This document shows positions 22,414 to 33,540 of a stretch of DNA of 64,000 nt, piece after piece. The stretch comes from Notospermus geniculatus. Lineage: Eukaryota > Nemertea > Pilidiophora > Heteronemertea > Lineidae. The translations under genes and the position numbers were made by a program. The DNA is taken from the NCBI GenBank assembly GCA_002633025.1, contig NMRB01001000.1:59546-123545 (forward strand). Direction: 5' to 3'. A model generated the notes under the pieces. That model made no database searches. It worked only from the letters and a program-made list of their open reading frames with translations, and had not been told where the DNA came from. Positions within the stretch are counted from its first letter, which is position 1; each line of letters starts with the position of its first letter.

Positions 22414-24886
22414 TAGACAGAAACACATCTTTCTTGGCGATGCGTCATGATAGACACAACAGTTAGTTTAACAAACACTATACATGTACATGTAGGATTT
22501 GCAACCTTCAACCCAGTGGTGCAAGAGTGATGCACATGGCTGTCCTTTTCCAAGTAACTGTTCCAACGAGACCACAGCGTGACCATCAACTGTTAGCCCG
22601 TCTTCTGTATGTGTACATAACTAAATCATGTTGACATACAATATGTTATCCTATATATTGGTTGACCAGACAATTTCTTCTTCAAACATATTTGTGTGTG
22701 GTTGCTGGTCATGCATTTGTGTACCGACATGTTGTGACAAGAGTCAATTACAGCCATACCAAGAAGTAAATCCACCGACTGGTCAGGAAAAAGGCCAGAA
22801 CAGAGCTGGATTAGAAATTGTACATCCAACAAACTTCAAATGTGGGAGACAAGATACGGACAAAAGCAAATTGTTCAAGGTTCAAATTTATGCAAGATTC
22901 CATTATACATGTAGTTAGTCATTGTCGGTACGGAGCAAGTCAACCGTATTCATCTTTACAAATGAATAACTTGCGATGACACAGCTCGATGTTCAATTTC
23001 TTACGCGCGACAGGTGGATCTAAGCGCATAAAGGCAACATCTTTGATCAAATATCTGTTGCTGCATCACCATCATCTCCTCCTAAAGGCAGAGGCAGACC
23101 GCCAGAAGAAAGCCATTATTAAAAGTGCCCTTCGACTGCTCATCTAAACACACACAAACACCTTGATCAAAAGATAAATTATTACCTTTCTTACGCTCTA
23201 TATGCCTGGAAGTCCTTGAGACTAACGGATAATTTGATTGGTTCAAAGAATTGAACGGGAGAATTTCATCGTCAGCGCCTCTCTGAACTGCAGGAAGTAC
23301 TGAGTGCACAGCGCCTTAGATGTACTGTTAATTTCCGGGAGACTTACCGTGTTTGCACCACTGGAGGCTCAGGCAATGGACATGAATTATGAAATACGTT
23401 CGGTACAACATGCAGCGTTGGGCAATAGCTACAGGTGGCAAGTTGTAATATACTTGTAGACTGAGAAGATTGGATTTAGGCTGTTAGAAAATGACTGGGT
23501 TGACGATCGCAGACCCTTTTCCTTGCATGTATGGCAGGCCTAGTTATCTGCGCTCGTGATCAGCGGTAATATGAGAAATTGAAACTAGTAACAGCCTGGC
23601 ACTACCAAATAGTGTTGAGTACAATGATTACTTCAATTCTCCTTCCTCCCTCTGGTAACAAGTGGTGGTACTGCTACCATCGGAGTGCATGACCGATGTG
23701 TACAAATGCATGTGCACATTCTATAATACAGGCAAAAATAGATAAGCTGGTATTAGGGTATATCAAATTGTCCATTTTGTTGACCTTCAAGAAGTACCTA
23801 ATTATATGTAAATTAGGAAATTAATGTGCAAATTACGACTCTAAAGACGATTGGGTTCATTCAAAGTCTCGTACTGTCATTTGCTAATCACCCAACTGTT
23901 CTTGAAGTCATTTCATGGCAGCTTTCAGAACATCACCGACCTTGAGTATAATTACAGCCGCCTTAAGGTGCGAGGAAAAGTTCAAGGATATTCTTGTGGT
24001 TAAAAAAGATGCAGCGTAAGATAAATCTTTCCGAGAAGATTATCCTTCCTTCGTCTTTAGATGGAAGAGTGCGACTCGGATTAAAAGTCATCTGTGTATG
24101 ACGATGGGAGGAAGGGACCATCTCCAAGGTAAAAAAGGAACCTAGTCTTGTAGGAATTGACAAAGGCTTGGCGTCGATCACATTTTTATTGCTTGAAGGA
24201 TAAAAGGGACTCACTGAGAGGAGGTTTTCAATGAAAAGCTACAGGATGTTCCAGAAAATAGAAAGAGTTGGCGAATGATAGTTTTTCCATTGCTTGGTCA
24301 TATTTTCGAACATTTGCAGCGTCGTTGACTTCTGATAAGATCCCTCAGCTGCGGGTGATCACCAACATTACGTAGATGATATCCTGCACACTAATCACAC
24401 ACAGGTTCTTGTACAGTCTGAGCTATTACAACCAGCAAATTTTTAGACTTCCAGTTGTAATCCCACGCTAACATTTCAACGAGATCTTCTTGTCATTGGC
24501 CTTCAATTAGGAACCCAATTTCCTGTCGAATGAAAACCATCTTTTTGCCACAAAAAACATCTTCTCTTCCCTGTTGTGTACGGTATCTTATGGAGTGATT
24601 GTACGGCTTTCAGCTCTTCCTGGCTTTTCAATGTTAACAAATGAGCCTTATCTTTTCGTGCCGTTCTTATTCGCGGAAAGAGTTTTTCTCTGATTATCAC
24701 GTTTCGTTGCTGATGAGAAGTCACACCTCGATAGAAGGTGTTATTTTGCTTGGGTAATAACATAAACTATTTATTAGTTTATGGGAATAACTATAGTTTC
24801 AGTGTAACCAATAAGGTGGGTCGTTTGGATGTTCCCACTGCACTAGTATAAACATGACTGGCCAGGCTGATAAATGGAAATTCGTA
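22414..24886. other. No gene recognised
   Basis: No supported exon or repeat beyond a small stem (CCTAATT / AATTAGG near 23797-23818). Confidence 0.45.
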
Positions 24887-25008
24887 CAGGTGTAACGTCT
24901 GTCAGTGTTCTCATGCACTGTTTCCCATATTGTTTGGGCAACGCTTGAAAACAGATCAACAGTCTGTGTTATCAAGTCGCGATTTATTCAGTCCATGGGA
25001 GGGAAACA
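24887..25008. repeat. Dispersed repeat, copy 1 of 2
   Basis: Shares with 61601-61733 the order AGGTGTAAC..TCTG.CAGTGTT, TGTTTCCC, ATTGTTTGGG.AACGCT, TCTGTGTT and GGGAGGGAAAC. Between these the copies differ by substitutions and small indels. No coding potential is shared. Confidence 0.6.
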
Positions 25009-25828
25009 CGACAGAGTGGAACAACTCCGGGTGTTACACCAGCTTCCAATCCCGCTAGTGTATAATAACGTTGAGTACATATCCAATGGTGTCAGTGACA
25101 TCACGCAACCTCCTTACTTCTAAACACCTATCAAGATTTCAAGCTCATCTTGTCTCAGCGTCCCACACGACAATCTTTCAATTAAGGTAATTGAACGAAA
25201 TCATCATGACTCTCTGTCTAATGAACCAGGATTAATTCTTTCGCCTTCTAATTTCACCCAATCATCGTGCATTCGTCTGCGGGGCTGTTGCTTGGGTGTG
25301 TGGGTAACCAACCATCTCATGGCTGAGTAGAGCTAGAGGCGGTTTGATGACAGAGGCGAGGTGTAACATGAGCAGGTTTGACTCGCAAATCTCGGGTTGA
25401 GCTTTAAAGTACGTTTAATTGGCAACCGGACTTATGAGCGAGCGCCATTCACCATCACTCTCACCGATGGAAAAGGAGTTCACCTTCCTCAAGATGCGGG
25501 AAACCATCTGAATCATTGAACTGACTGGTCAAAAACGAACTGTCAGTGCGATCGACGGCAACCACCGTGGAGAATCGGCAGCGCAGTAGCCGAGTTTTTC
25601 AGGTGGCAGCACTGGTATCCGAGTCGAACATGGCGGCTGTGTCACATATCGATGTGTGTGTTGCCGACTAAAACGCGAAAGATGGGAAGTTTCGGTCGAG
25701 GTGAGCGAATTTAAGTAAATTCGAGGATGATCTAGTGATAATTTGCAATAGAACACGCCGAAATATAGGTGCTGAAGGAGTGTTGTTTCTTTGTTTGAAG
25801 TGGAAATGTTCGTAGTGTAGGCCGGTTG

Positions 25829-25829
25829 N
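25829..25829. other. Single-base assembly gap
   Basis: A lone N. No overlap between left and right sequence was seen. Confidence 0.95.
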
Positions 25830-25853
25830 ATATCCTGGATTGTTGGCAGGCAG

Positions 25854-26106
25854 GTATACCCCCATCACACTGAAGTCGTTCTCAAAACGTCCTGCCCCGT
25901 CCTAAAAAAATCGTAAAACGGGCTAGAACGTGTACCCTTGGCCAAATAATGCTTCGATGTACTGGAGCACCCTTCCCATCCACGAAGTTCGTAAAAAGAC
26001 TGTAAAACGTTGCCACTACGTCCACTCCGATCGCACACAGTTTGAGCCCGTTCGGCAAAATTTTCAAGAACGTACTGAGAACTAGCTCAGTGTGATGGGG
26101 GTAGTA
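25854..26106. mobile_element. MITE with GTA target-site duplication
   Basis: The terminal inverted repeats start TACCCCCATCACACTGA at 25857 and end TCAGTGTGATGGGGGTA at 26103. The similarity runs on inward (GTTCTCA..ACGT on both arms). GTA flanks both ends (25854-25856 and 26104-26106). The length is 247 bp without the duplication. The 3-bp target duplication suits PIF/Harbinger or CACTA types; the family is not certain. No transposase is encoded. Confidence 0.75.
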
Positions 26107-26388
26107 GCAAGCGTCAAACCCTTCTTCCCCTGGGAGCTTACATCCTTGTTTCATACATTCACTTTGTTCTTTTCCAATAGTTGCGATATTCGCTGATGAT
26201 CAAGGCACAACCTGTTGCAACCGTAAAGTAACACTAGTATCCACTCTCCCTTGTGACGCAGTCCATTATAGCAGAAATGGGAAAGCAGCATAAGTAGTTC
26301 TTAGTAAGTGGCGCAAGTTAAACCTCTGTCATTTCATACCAGTATAATATTCCATGGAGAGTCCCCTTTTCGCGTTTAGTATCATGGA

Positions 26389-27836
26389 ACCGCCACAGGT
26401 GCAACCGATCCAGTCTTGCCGATTCGCTGTCATACTATACCAGTGGATCACCCTTACGGGTTATATGCAGTATAAGCCCATTGTGACAATTCTTGGAGGG
26501 ATAGGGTAAACTTCAAGTAATAGATGTAACGTAGCTTTGTAATGTGACACTGCATACTTGGACATCAATACCATATCGTTTTGTGAGTATACCTGATATG
26601 GTTATACCTGAGTATACCTGATATCATTCAAAAACTTCCCATCCGTCAAAAAACCTTTACACTTTTTTTAACTACGGTGTCAGAGGGACAAATAGCGAAC
26701 CCGATACAGGGCCGTTTTTGCTTTGTCGATCTTGATTCTCAAAGCACTCGTCGCAAAAATACCCGGATTGGGATATTGAATTCCATTGGTGATTTTACTG
26801 TTGAATGGCGTGTCCGATATCGAACCAACAGTTCCTTCTGCTTCTGCATGACAAAAGAACATGAAATAGAAACGGATTTCTAAGGTGAAAGACATCGCTT
26901 CCTACCAGAATCGAACCCACGGACCCTCGCATTAGGCACCAATCGCCAGCACTAAGGGGCACGCCTTAACCACTAGGCCAAATCCCCATCTTCATCTGCG
27001 TGATAAAAGAAGTACATTACGCCAAACCAGGTCAAACGCACTTTGCAAGTCGATGTATTGTACGAAAATCTGAAAATGTTCACCCCCTAGATTAGGTATC
27101 TAAAACCCCAAAATGCTAACTGCAATCCGCAGAGTCGACCTGTAGACAAAGCAGTCACCATGCAAGAAAGAATCAGCACACGTTTGCAACAAGCACTAAT
27201 GTGTTGCTTGCTTTTCACCGCGCTCCGCAGAACCAATTTCCATTGTACTCCTTGAAGCCTTTTCTTGCAAACTCCTTCTTATCTCTATATAATGCCTTCA
27301 GCGATCAATTATATATTACCAATTATACATCAAACTAATGGCTAGGCGAATGATTAGCAGTTCACATCACACTGCGTATCCCCGAGGGAACGGTGCAACT
27401 CACTGTTATACGGAACTAACGCGCCTTCTTCCCGAGTTTATTATGGTTTACATTGGTTGGTAATAACAGAGTGTTACTTGCAACATGCTGGCTCTCACCT
27501 CTACCCTTTAGAATTTCAATCATGACCTAGGGTGTGTCTTATTGATATGTGAAGCCCTACAATAGCAGTTAGAATCTGCATCTTCCAATTTCTTGTCTTT
27601 CATCGCTGTATCTTTCTTTGAGTTGCCACAACCGCTTGCGGTTCAGGTTTACCTTACATAACTCTCTAACACTTTCCCTTGAGAGTCTGTATTATCGCTC
27701 ACTCGAGTCATCATCCCACATTCTCACTCGCTACAGCCTTTTTAAGTCAAGCTCTCATCTCATACACTTGTAAACAAATTGGGTAACGAACAGCTCCCTG
27801 AGCAATAATTCCCGTAGCACGATGTACTATTGCAAA
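26389..27836. repeat. Copy 1 of a 1.45-kb direct duplication joined by one N
   Basis: Starts ACCGCCACAGGTGCAACCG and ends GTACTATTGCAAA. The same sequence follows immediately after the N at 27837 (to 29334), with scattered substitutions and small indels. The left-contig end equals the right-contig start, which points to an unmerged assembly overlap. Confidence 0.9.
26857..26994 (-). mobile_element. tRNA-derived SINE, family B, copy 2
   Basis: Minus strand: A box TTGGCCTAGTGGTTAAGG and B box GGGTTCGATTC, then the shared body. It lies inside the duplicated block, so it is probably the same locus as the copy at 28312-28449. Confidence 0.75.
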
Positions 27837-27837
27837 N
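27837..27837. other. Single-base gap at a duplication join
   Basis: A lone N exactly between the two copies of the 1.45-kb block. Confidence 0.97.
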
Positions 27838-28311
27838 ACCGCCACAGGTGCAACCGATCCAGTCTTGCTGATTCGCTGTCATACTATACCAGTGGATCAC
27901 CCTTACGGGTTATATGCAGTATAAGCCCATTGTGACAATTCTTGGAGGGATAGGTACACTTCAAGTAATAGATGTAAAGGTACCTTTGTAATGTAACACT
28001 GCATACTTGGACATCAATACCATATCGTTTTGTGAGTATACCTGATATGATTATACCTGAGTATACATGTACCTGATATCATTCAAAACTTCCCATCCGT
28101 CAAAAAACCTTTACACTTTTTTTAACTACGGTGTCAGAGGGACAAATAGCGAACCCGATACAGGGTCGTTTTTTGCTTTGTCGATCTTGTTTCTCAAAGC
28201 AGTCGTCACAAAAATACCCGGATTGGGATATTGAATTCCATTGGTGATTTTACTGTTGAATGGCGTGTCCGATATCGAACCAACAGTTCCGTCTGCTTCT
28301 GCGTGACAAAA

Positions 28312-28449
28312 GAACATGAAATAGAAACGGGTTTCTAAGGTGAAAGACATCGCTTCCTACCAGATTCGAACCCAAGGACCCTCGCATTAGGCACCAATCG
28401 CCAGCACTAAGGGGCACGCCTTAACCACTAGGCCAAACCCCTATCTTCA
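28312..28449 (-). mobile_element. tRNA-derived SINE, family B, copy 3
   Basis: Same head and body as at 26857-26994, with B box GGGTTCGAATC. Inside copy 2 of the duplicated block. Confidence 0.75.
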
Positions 28450-28461
28450 TCTGCGTAACAA

Positions 28462-28485
28462 CACGGACCTGTATACAGGTCCGTG
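28462..28485. repeat. 24-bp perfect palindrome present in only one duplicate copy
   Basis: CACGGACCTGTA is followed directly by its exact reverse complement TACAGGTCCGTG. Copy 1 of the block has only TCTGCGTGATAAAAG at this place. GTAAC before and GTGAC after the palindrome may be remnants of a target duplication. Confidence 0.9.
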
Positions 28486-29334
28486 GTGACAAAAGAAGTA
28501 CATATACGCCACACCAGGTCAAACGCACTTTGCAAGTCGATGTATTCTACGCAAAATCTGAAAATGTGTACCCCCTAGATTAGGCATCTAAAATCCCTTA
28601 AAATGCTAACTGCAGTTCGCAGAGTCGACATGTAGTGACTGTAGACAAAGCAGTCACCATGCAAAGAAGAAACGGCACACGTTTGCAACAAGCACTATGT
28701 GTTGCTTGCTTTTCACCGCGCTCCGCAGAACCAATTTCCATTGTACTCCTTCAAGCCTTTTCTTGCAAACTCCTTCTTATCTCTATATAATGCCTTCAGC
28801 GATCAATTATATATTACCAATTATACATCAAACTAATGGCTAGGCGAATGATTAGCAGTTCACATCACACTGCGTATCCCCGAGGGAACGGTGCAACTCA
28901 CTGTTATACGGAACTAACGCGCCTTCTTCCCGAGTTTATTATGGTTTACATTGGTTGGTAATAACAGAGTGTTACTTGCAACATGCTGGCTCTCACCTCT
29001 GCCCTTTAGAATTTCAATCATGACCTAGGGTGTGTCTTATTGATATGTGAAGCCCTACAATAGCAGTTAGAATCTGCATCTTCCAATTTCTTGTCTTTCA
29101 TCGCTGTATCTTTCTTTGAGTTGCCACAACCGCTTGCGGTTCAGGTTTACCTTACATAACTCTCTAACACTTCCCTTTGAGAGTCTGTATTATCGCTCAC
29201 TCGAGTCATCATCCCACATTCTCACTCGCTACAGCCTTTTTAAGTCAAGCTCTCATCTCATACACTTGTAAACAAATTGGGTAACGAACAGCTCCCTGAG
29301 CAATAATTCCCGTAGCACGATGTACTATTGCAAA

Positions 29335-31630
29335 AAGAAACTAGCAATCGCAATCCTGTGACTTCAGTGCAGACCATGTGCATTCCGTATGCATTGTACA
29401 GGGAAGCACAGGATCAGTTCACCACATCTTCCTCGTGTGTCAAAAGGAGCAGTCAGCCGCGCGTGTTGCCAAAAGACGGCAGCAAAGTTCTAGCGGACCA
29501 ATGCAAAAGAAACTTCTCTTGATTGGTGCTCAATCAAGAATGAATGGGTCCTCTATATGCATTGGATTGGGCCGTAGTGACACCTATTGGTCAACTCACT
29601 GACAGCTCCTTGTGCGGCTAAATTTGTTCGACAGAAATGGCCGCCCTTTCGGAGCTGAGAAAGACAGCACCCATTATCTACAAGATAACGTGATATTTTT
29701 AAGAAACCATTGGCAGTAGGTTCCTAACGCAGCATCCATGCCATTTCGTTGGGGAACTAGCGGAGTGATCGACTCCGCCGAATCCAGCCAATCACAGTGA
29801 AGCTTCTATCCCGTCTTGGTCATACCCCAAATATGGTAGCTGTGAAAATTTCTCGAGTCGCTGACAAACTCGCTGAGTTTCTGATTGTTCCTGAATTAAC
29901 TTCGCGTCAACATGATTCTCACGGATTATCTTGTCAACGAGGACGTACTGATGGGATCAGAACACGAAGGTATGATCCAGTTCATGTGTTTGGGGCAGCT
30001 GTCATTTGGCAGCGTGCATAAATTATGGAATGAGATACAATGCTAGGAGCCTGGTATCCGGTAACTCGTAATACCAGATGTATGTGCAGACGTTGTAGCA
30101 CTAGGCGCGATATTTGTCCATTACATCGAGTGGCATTTCCCCACTGCTTTGCATGGTTTGTTCGTGAATTACCAATTGGCGAGTACACATGAGGGAATGT
30201 CCGTCTTCCCCACCGAAACGGGGTGGATGTCCTCAGGGNAACTGCGTGCGTGTGAAAAGTTACACGTGCTGGCATGACACTTCCAAAGGAACTGTACATG
30301 TCATGATCATCAGCGCCGCCTCGTGTTTCAATTAAAACCGACTTCCACAATTGCAACTCCAGAGTTGCAGTCCAAAATTCTAGAGATGCAATACTTCCAG
30401 AGATGACCCGTTACATACGTCCGTGCATGAGATAATGCAGCATTACGAAGAAGCACTGTGCACCAAAAACCTGGTTTTAGTTGATAAATGCAGGTCTGGA
30501 GGAAACCTCAGCCGCTTGAGTATACCACTATGTTGAAAAGAATTTTCCTCTTTTAACCAATGAATTTGGCATCGAAGCCCGGAAAATTAAAGGACGAAGA
30601 TGTCTCCTTGCTGCCAAAGCATATCAGACATTTAACTACGACATAAGGATTCTACAGGCATAGGAGGATGCAACAGCCAGGAACTAATACTAGATGTACT
30701 ATACTACAAGAGGGTTGTTCATGCCGGGGTTTCGTACCCGCAGTACTGTAGCGTGACTGACGATAGCATTTGATTTGCCATTCTTGAATGACCAACCGAA
30801 AGACAGGCAGAGTACGGCGGACTCGATTCCTTCAGACAGACGTAAACGGACGTTCCACGCATCCAAACGTCTCTCTATCATTTAGAAGAGTCTGTATACT
30901 GAGAACTGATTCATCAAAGGAATAGCGAAACATGTAATGATGACCAGCAGAAAATTAAGGCTGTTAGGACTGCCACATTCAACGTCGAATCTACACCATG
31001 AAGGTTTCTTGGGATTTTTTCCCCAATGACTAAGACATTGGAGGAAAAATCGAAGGCGCGAGTTTGACAACGGGATCGGAGTGGCCGGTAATTGCTTTGT
31101 AAGTAGACATTGCAACTGGTGTTGGGTCGCTAATTGAATTTGGCGATTTTTTTCTCCACGTTGGCGCGAATGACACACGCGGGAATGTGCAATAGATATT
31201 GAGGGCTCCACGATATGGGTGAAGTAGACACTGGGGCGCGTGGTAATTGAGAAGGCTAGTGGGTTTCTTTGGGAAGCAGCGATGACTGGAACACCGACGC
31301 TTAATAGAGGTGTAGGTCCGATGTTACTAGAATAAGTATACTAGCATCTGCATCAAATTGAAAACACCAAGCAGTCTGGTGGCAAAATCTCTCATTAGAT
31401 TTCTTGCAGATTAAAAGGTTGGCACTTGAAAGTGTCTTACGTGATGGAGTCGTCAGCACCGCAAATGAAAAGCGAAAGCATTTTGTGACACTATCTCGAG
31501 GAGCGGAGAAAAGTGCCCAGAAGAGCCATCCTCCCATAGCATGCAGGGTTTTGGTCTCGCTCCTATTCATAGCGTCAAACAACGTGCGAGTGGATGAACC
31601 CGTGCGGGGTAAAAAACCCTGCTCTGGGAG
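29335..31630. other. No gene recognised
   Basis: A single N at 30239 marks another contig join, without visible overlap. Short frames only. Confidence 0.45.
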
Positions 31631-31745
31631 GATGAGACGTAACCTGGTTCCCTGGGCGTCCGACGGTGGCGCTGGCTGTCGATTTGTGTCCCACACGAAT
31701 ATTCAGTGCCACCGTCGGAGTCCAGGGAACCAGGTTAGATGAGAC
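31631..31745. mobile_element. 99-bp foldback element with 8-bp target duplication, hAT-like
   Basis: GATGAGAC at 31631-31638 is repeated directly at 31738-31745. Between them lies a near-perfect foldback: TAACCTGGTTCCCTGG.. at 31640 and ..CCAGGGAACCAGGTTA ending 31737. The stem is about 33 bp with three mismatches, and the loop is about 29 bases (31675-31703). An 8-bp duplication is typical of hAT transposition; the ends do not show the usual CAG start, so the assignment is tentative. Confidence 0.75.
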
Positions 31746-32236
31746 CAAGCCTGGACTCTCCTTCGTGTTGATGTTTACTGAATCATTCAAGCACAGTCTT
31801 GCCCTCCTCCCTTAAGGGTGGCGTCCACTAGAGCGCTGACAACATTAGGAAGGGTTGCGGAAGCAAATTGTGTCATTTCGGCATTACTTCCGCGTCAATG
31901 ACTATTGGGCATTTTTCCCTCTCCCGAAAGTGTAGAAACGCCGGGAAATGTTTAGAATGATAAAGACAGTGAACGGAATCTTTCAAGAATATGCGGAGAG
32001 GTTGCTGAATGAATGCGGATTTACTAAATTTGCATTCCGTGTCTTGTCCGCGCCTTGGTGGACGCCGGGTAAGATCAGGTATAGAGCATCGTCAATTGTT
32101 GTAATAGCCCTACTGTGTACCACTGAGTGCACAGTAGTGTATGCAGTAAGCTAATATTCTAATCGATCACCCTCCCCCGACCTTGAGTGGTAACACTTCA
32201 TTCTACGACTCAAGGCTGATCTACTCGTTCACCTAC

Positions 32237-32478
32237 CTATCTAACATGACGAATTTGTTGTCCTGGTTGATATGACACGTTCCTTTCCTTGTCATCATGT
32301 GCTGTGAGATGTCGACCTCGCCCAGTCCATTCTGGTACCACTTGCCTCGCCATTCTTCGGGAAAGGAACAGCGCCGAGCTGAAAGTAGACAGAGGAGGAA
32401 GGCGATAAGAAAAGGGCCTGTCCATAATGAGTCGGGACTATTTCGGCTGACTGCAGTCACGGCCGGTCCCCAATGCAT
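32237..32478 (-). CDS. N-terminal exon of a DUF7044-type secreted protein gene
   Basis: The exon ends at a donor GATAG|GTAGGT (GT at 32236-32235), leaving phase 2. It codes CSFPEEWRGKWYQNGL, then ISQHMMTRKGTCHIN and NKFVMLD. This fits the pattern C.FP..W.G.W........I......KGTC....... KF of the N-terminal module I recall as DUF7044, found after the signal peptide in uncharacterised secreted proteins. Two starts are possible. An ATG at 32478 gives a hydrophobic FLIAFLLCLLSA just before the module, like a signal peptide. Alternatively the same pyrimidine-rich DNA (CTCTGTCTACTTTCAG) is an acceptor and the exon starts at 32378. It may be the 5' end of the gene whose 3' exons lie at 9075-11115. Confidence 0.5.
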
Positions 32479-32717
32479 TTGTATTTACAGGTGCACAGGA
32501 TTTCGAGCAGAGGGTTGCTTTTGCGATGGGGGTTTCCCCACTCGCATTGGAAATTTTGTAAAATCTGCACACCGAATACGCCATTTCCCAACATTTCAGC
32601 CTTTCTGCCAACATCTACGTGCCTCTCTCCCTTTTATTTCTGTAAAAAAATATATGGTCTGCGCGAGCAGGGGGGGGACCCCTGGACCCCGCCTGGACAC
32701 GCACCTGATTTACTGTG

Positions 32718-32870
32718 TTTTTCCATCAGGGCCGACGCCATAGCATTATTTGTCCTGCACGGAAGAGGCCATCTCATAAGCTACTCATGTTCTTTAGGCC
32801 TACTTGGTGTTGCAAAGGCACAAGGTACAAGGCACCACTGCTTACTGTCCCATACGATGGAGTGAGAGGC
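32718..32870 (-). mobile_element. tRNA-SINE family A, 5'-truncated copy
   Basis: Body only: GGCCGACGCCATAGCATTAT, GAAGAGGCCATCTCATAAGC and CAAGGCACCACTGCTTACTG on the plus strand match the body next to the tRNA heads at 41221-41474 and 43971-44143. The tRNA head is missing. A short G run lies at 32671-32678 nearby. Confidence 0.65.
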
Positions 32871-33315
32871 AGGCAACTTGCAATTGGTTTTTTTCGAAAA
32901 CCGTCTGGCTATGAATACAACTGGCCACTAACCAAGCTTCGGCGACTTTGTTAGCGCTATTGGAAATCGGAGCCTGATCCGTGCGGATTCCTTTCTCACA
33001 TTACGATGGCGAAATCACCACATTTGTGAGTGTTAATGTACGGCAGACAGAGATCGATAACCGTGTTAAATTCGGATCATTTGCATCCTCTCCTACCACT
33101 GGGGAATGCCCTATCATTTTCTTCCCCCACTAAAACATGTCGTGGGCGACATGTTTATCGGAATAAGAAGTTCGATAATATTGTACATTACAGATAGCAT
33201 GCGGACTGCGAAAAAAGAATTCATTTACTCGGAAACAGACGTGTTACTAGGCAAAAGGAGAATGCTTGTTTAGAAGTATAGGGTCGGCGGCGAACCACAA
33301 GAGGTATTCAGGCAC

Positions 33316-33530
33316 TGAATGAACACCGTGATGTTTGGCGTTCAGCACCGTAGTGCTCGGCGTGCAGAGGACGCATTGCGTAGGTGTTTGGCGGACCTGG
33401 AACATGTTCAGGATTCGGTGGATGGCGACATACATGTAGAACGATTCGGACAGAGATGCAGCACTGTAATGCCTGGCGTTCAGAATATTTCGCGGAGGTT
33501 TTTGGCGGACCGAGAACATGGTAGGGGGCA
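33316..33530. repeat. Diverged tandem repeat
   Basis: Three related 22-bp segments (CACCGTGATGTTTGGCGTTC, CACCGTAGTGCTCGGCGTGC, CACTGTAATGCCTGGCGTTC) start near 33323, 33345 and 33462. The last two are followed by a longer similar stretch GGTGTTTGGCGGACC / GGTTTTTGGCGGACC and GAACATG. No gene is supported here. Confidence 0.5.
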
Positions 33531-33540
33531 GGCAAAGCCT

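Larger units (their letters stand above)
27838..29334. repeat. Copy 2 of the 1.45-kb direct duplication
   Basis: About 50 bp longer than copy 1. The largest difference is an insertion near 28458-28489 holding a 24-bp perfect palindrome. A second insertion, GTGACTGTA-like, lies near 28634. Confidence 0.9.

Noticed and set aside
26680-28350. Frame conserved between 26680-26895 and 28126-28350
   Set aside because: Conserved only because it lies in the near-identical duplicated block and overlaps SINE sequence; no independent evidence of selection.
31948-32068. Plus-strand exon ending at CGCCGG|GTAAGA
   Set aside because: Protein-like for about 40 residues but without a convincing acceptor or partner exon.
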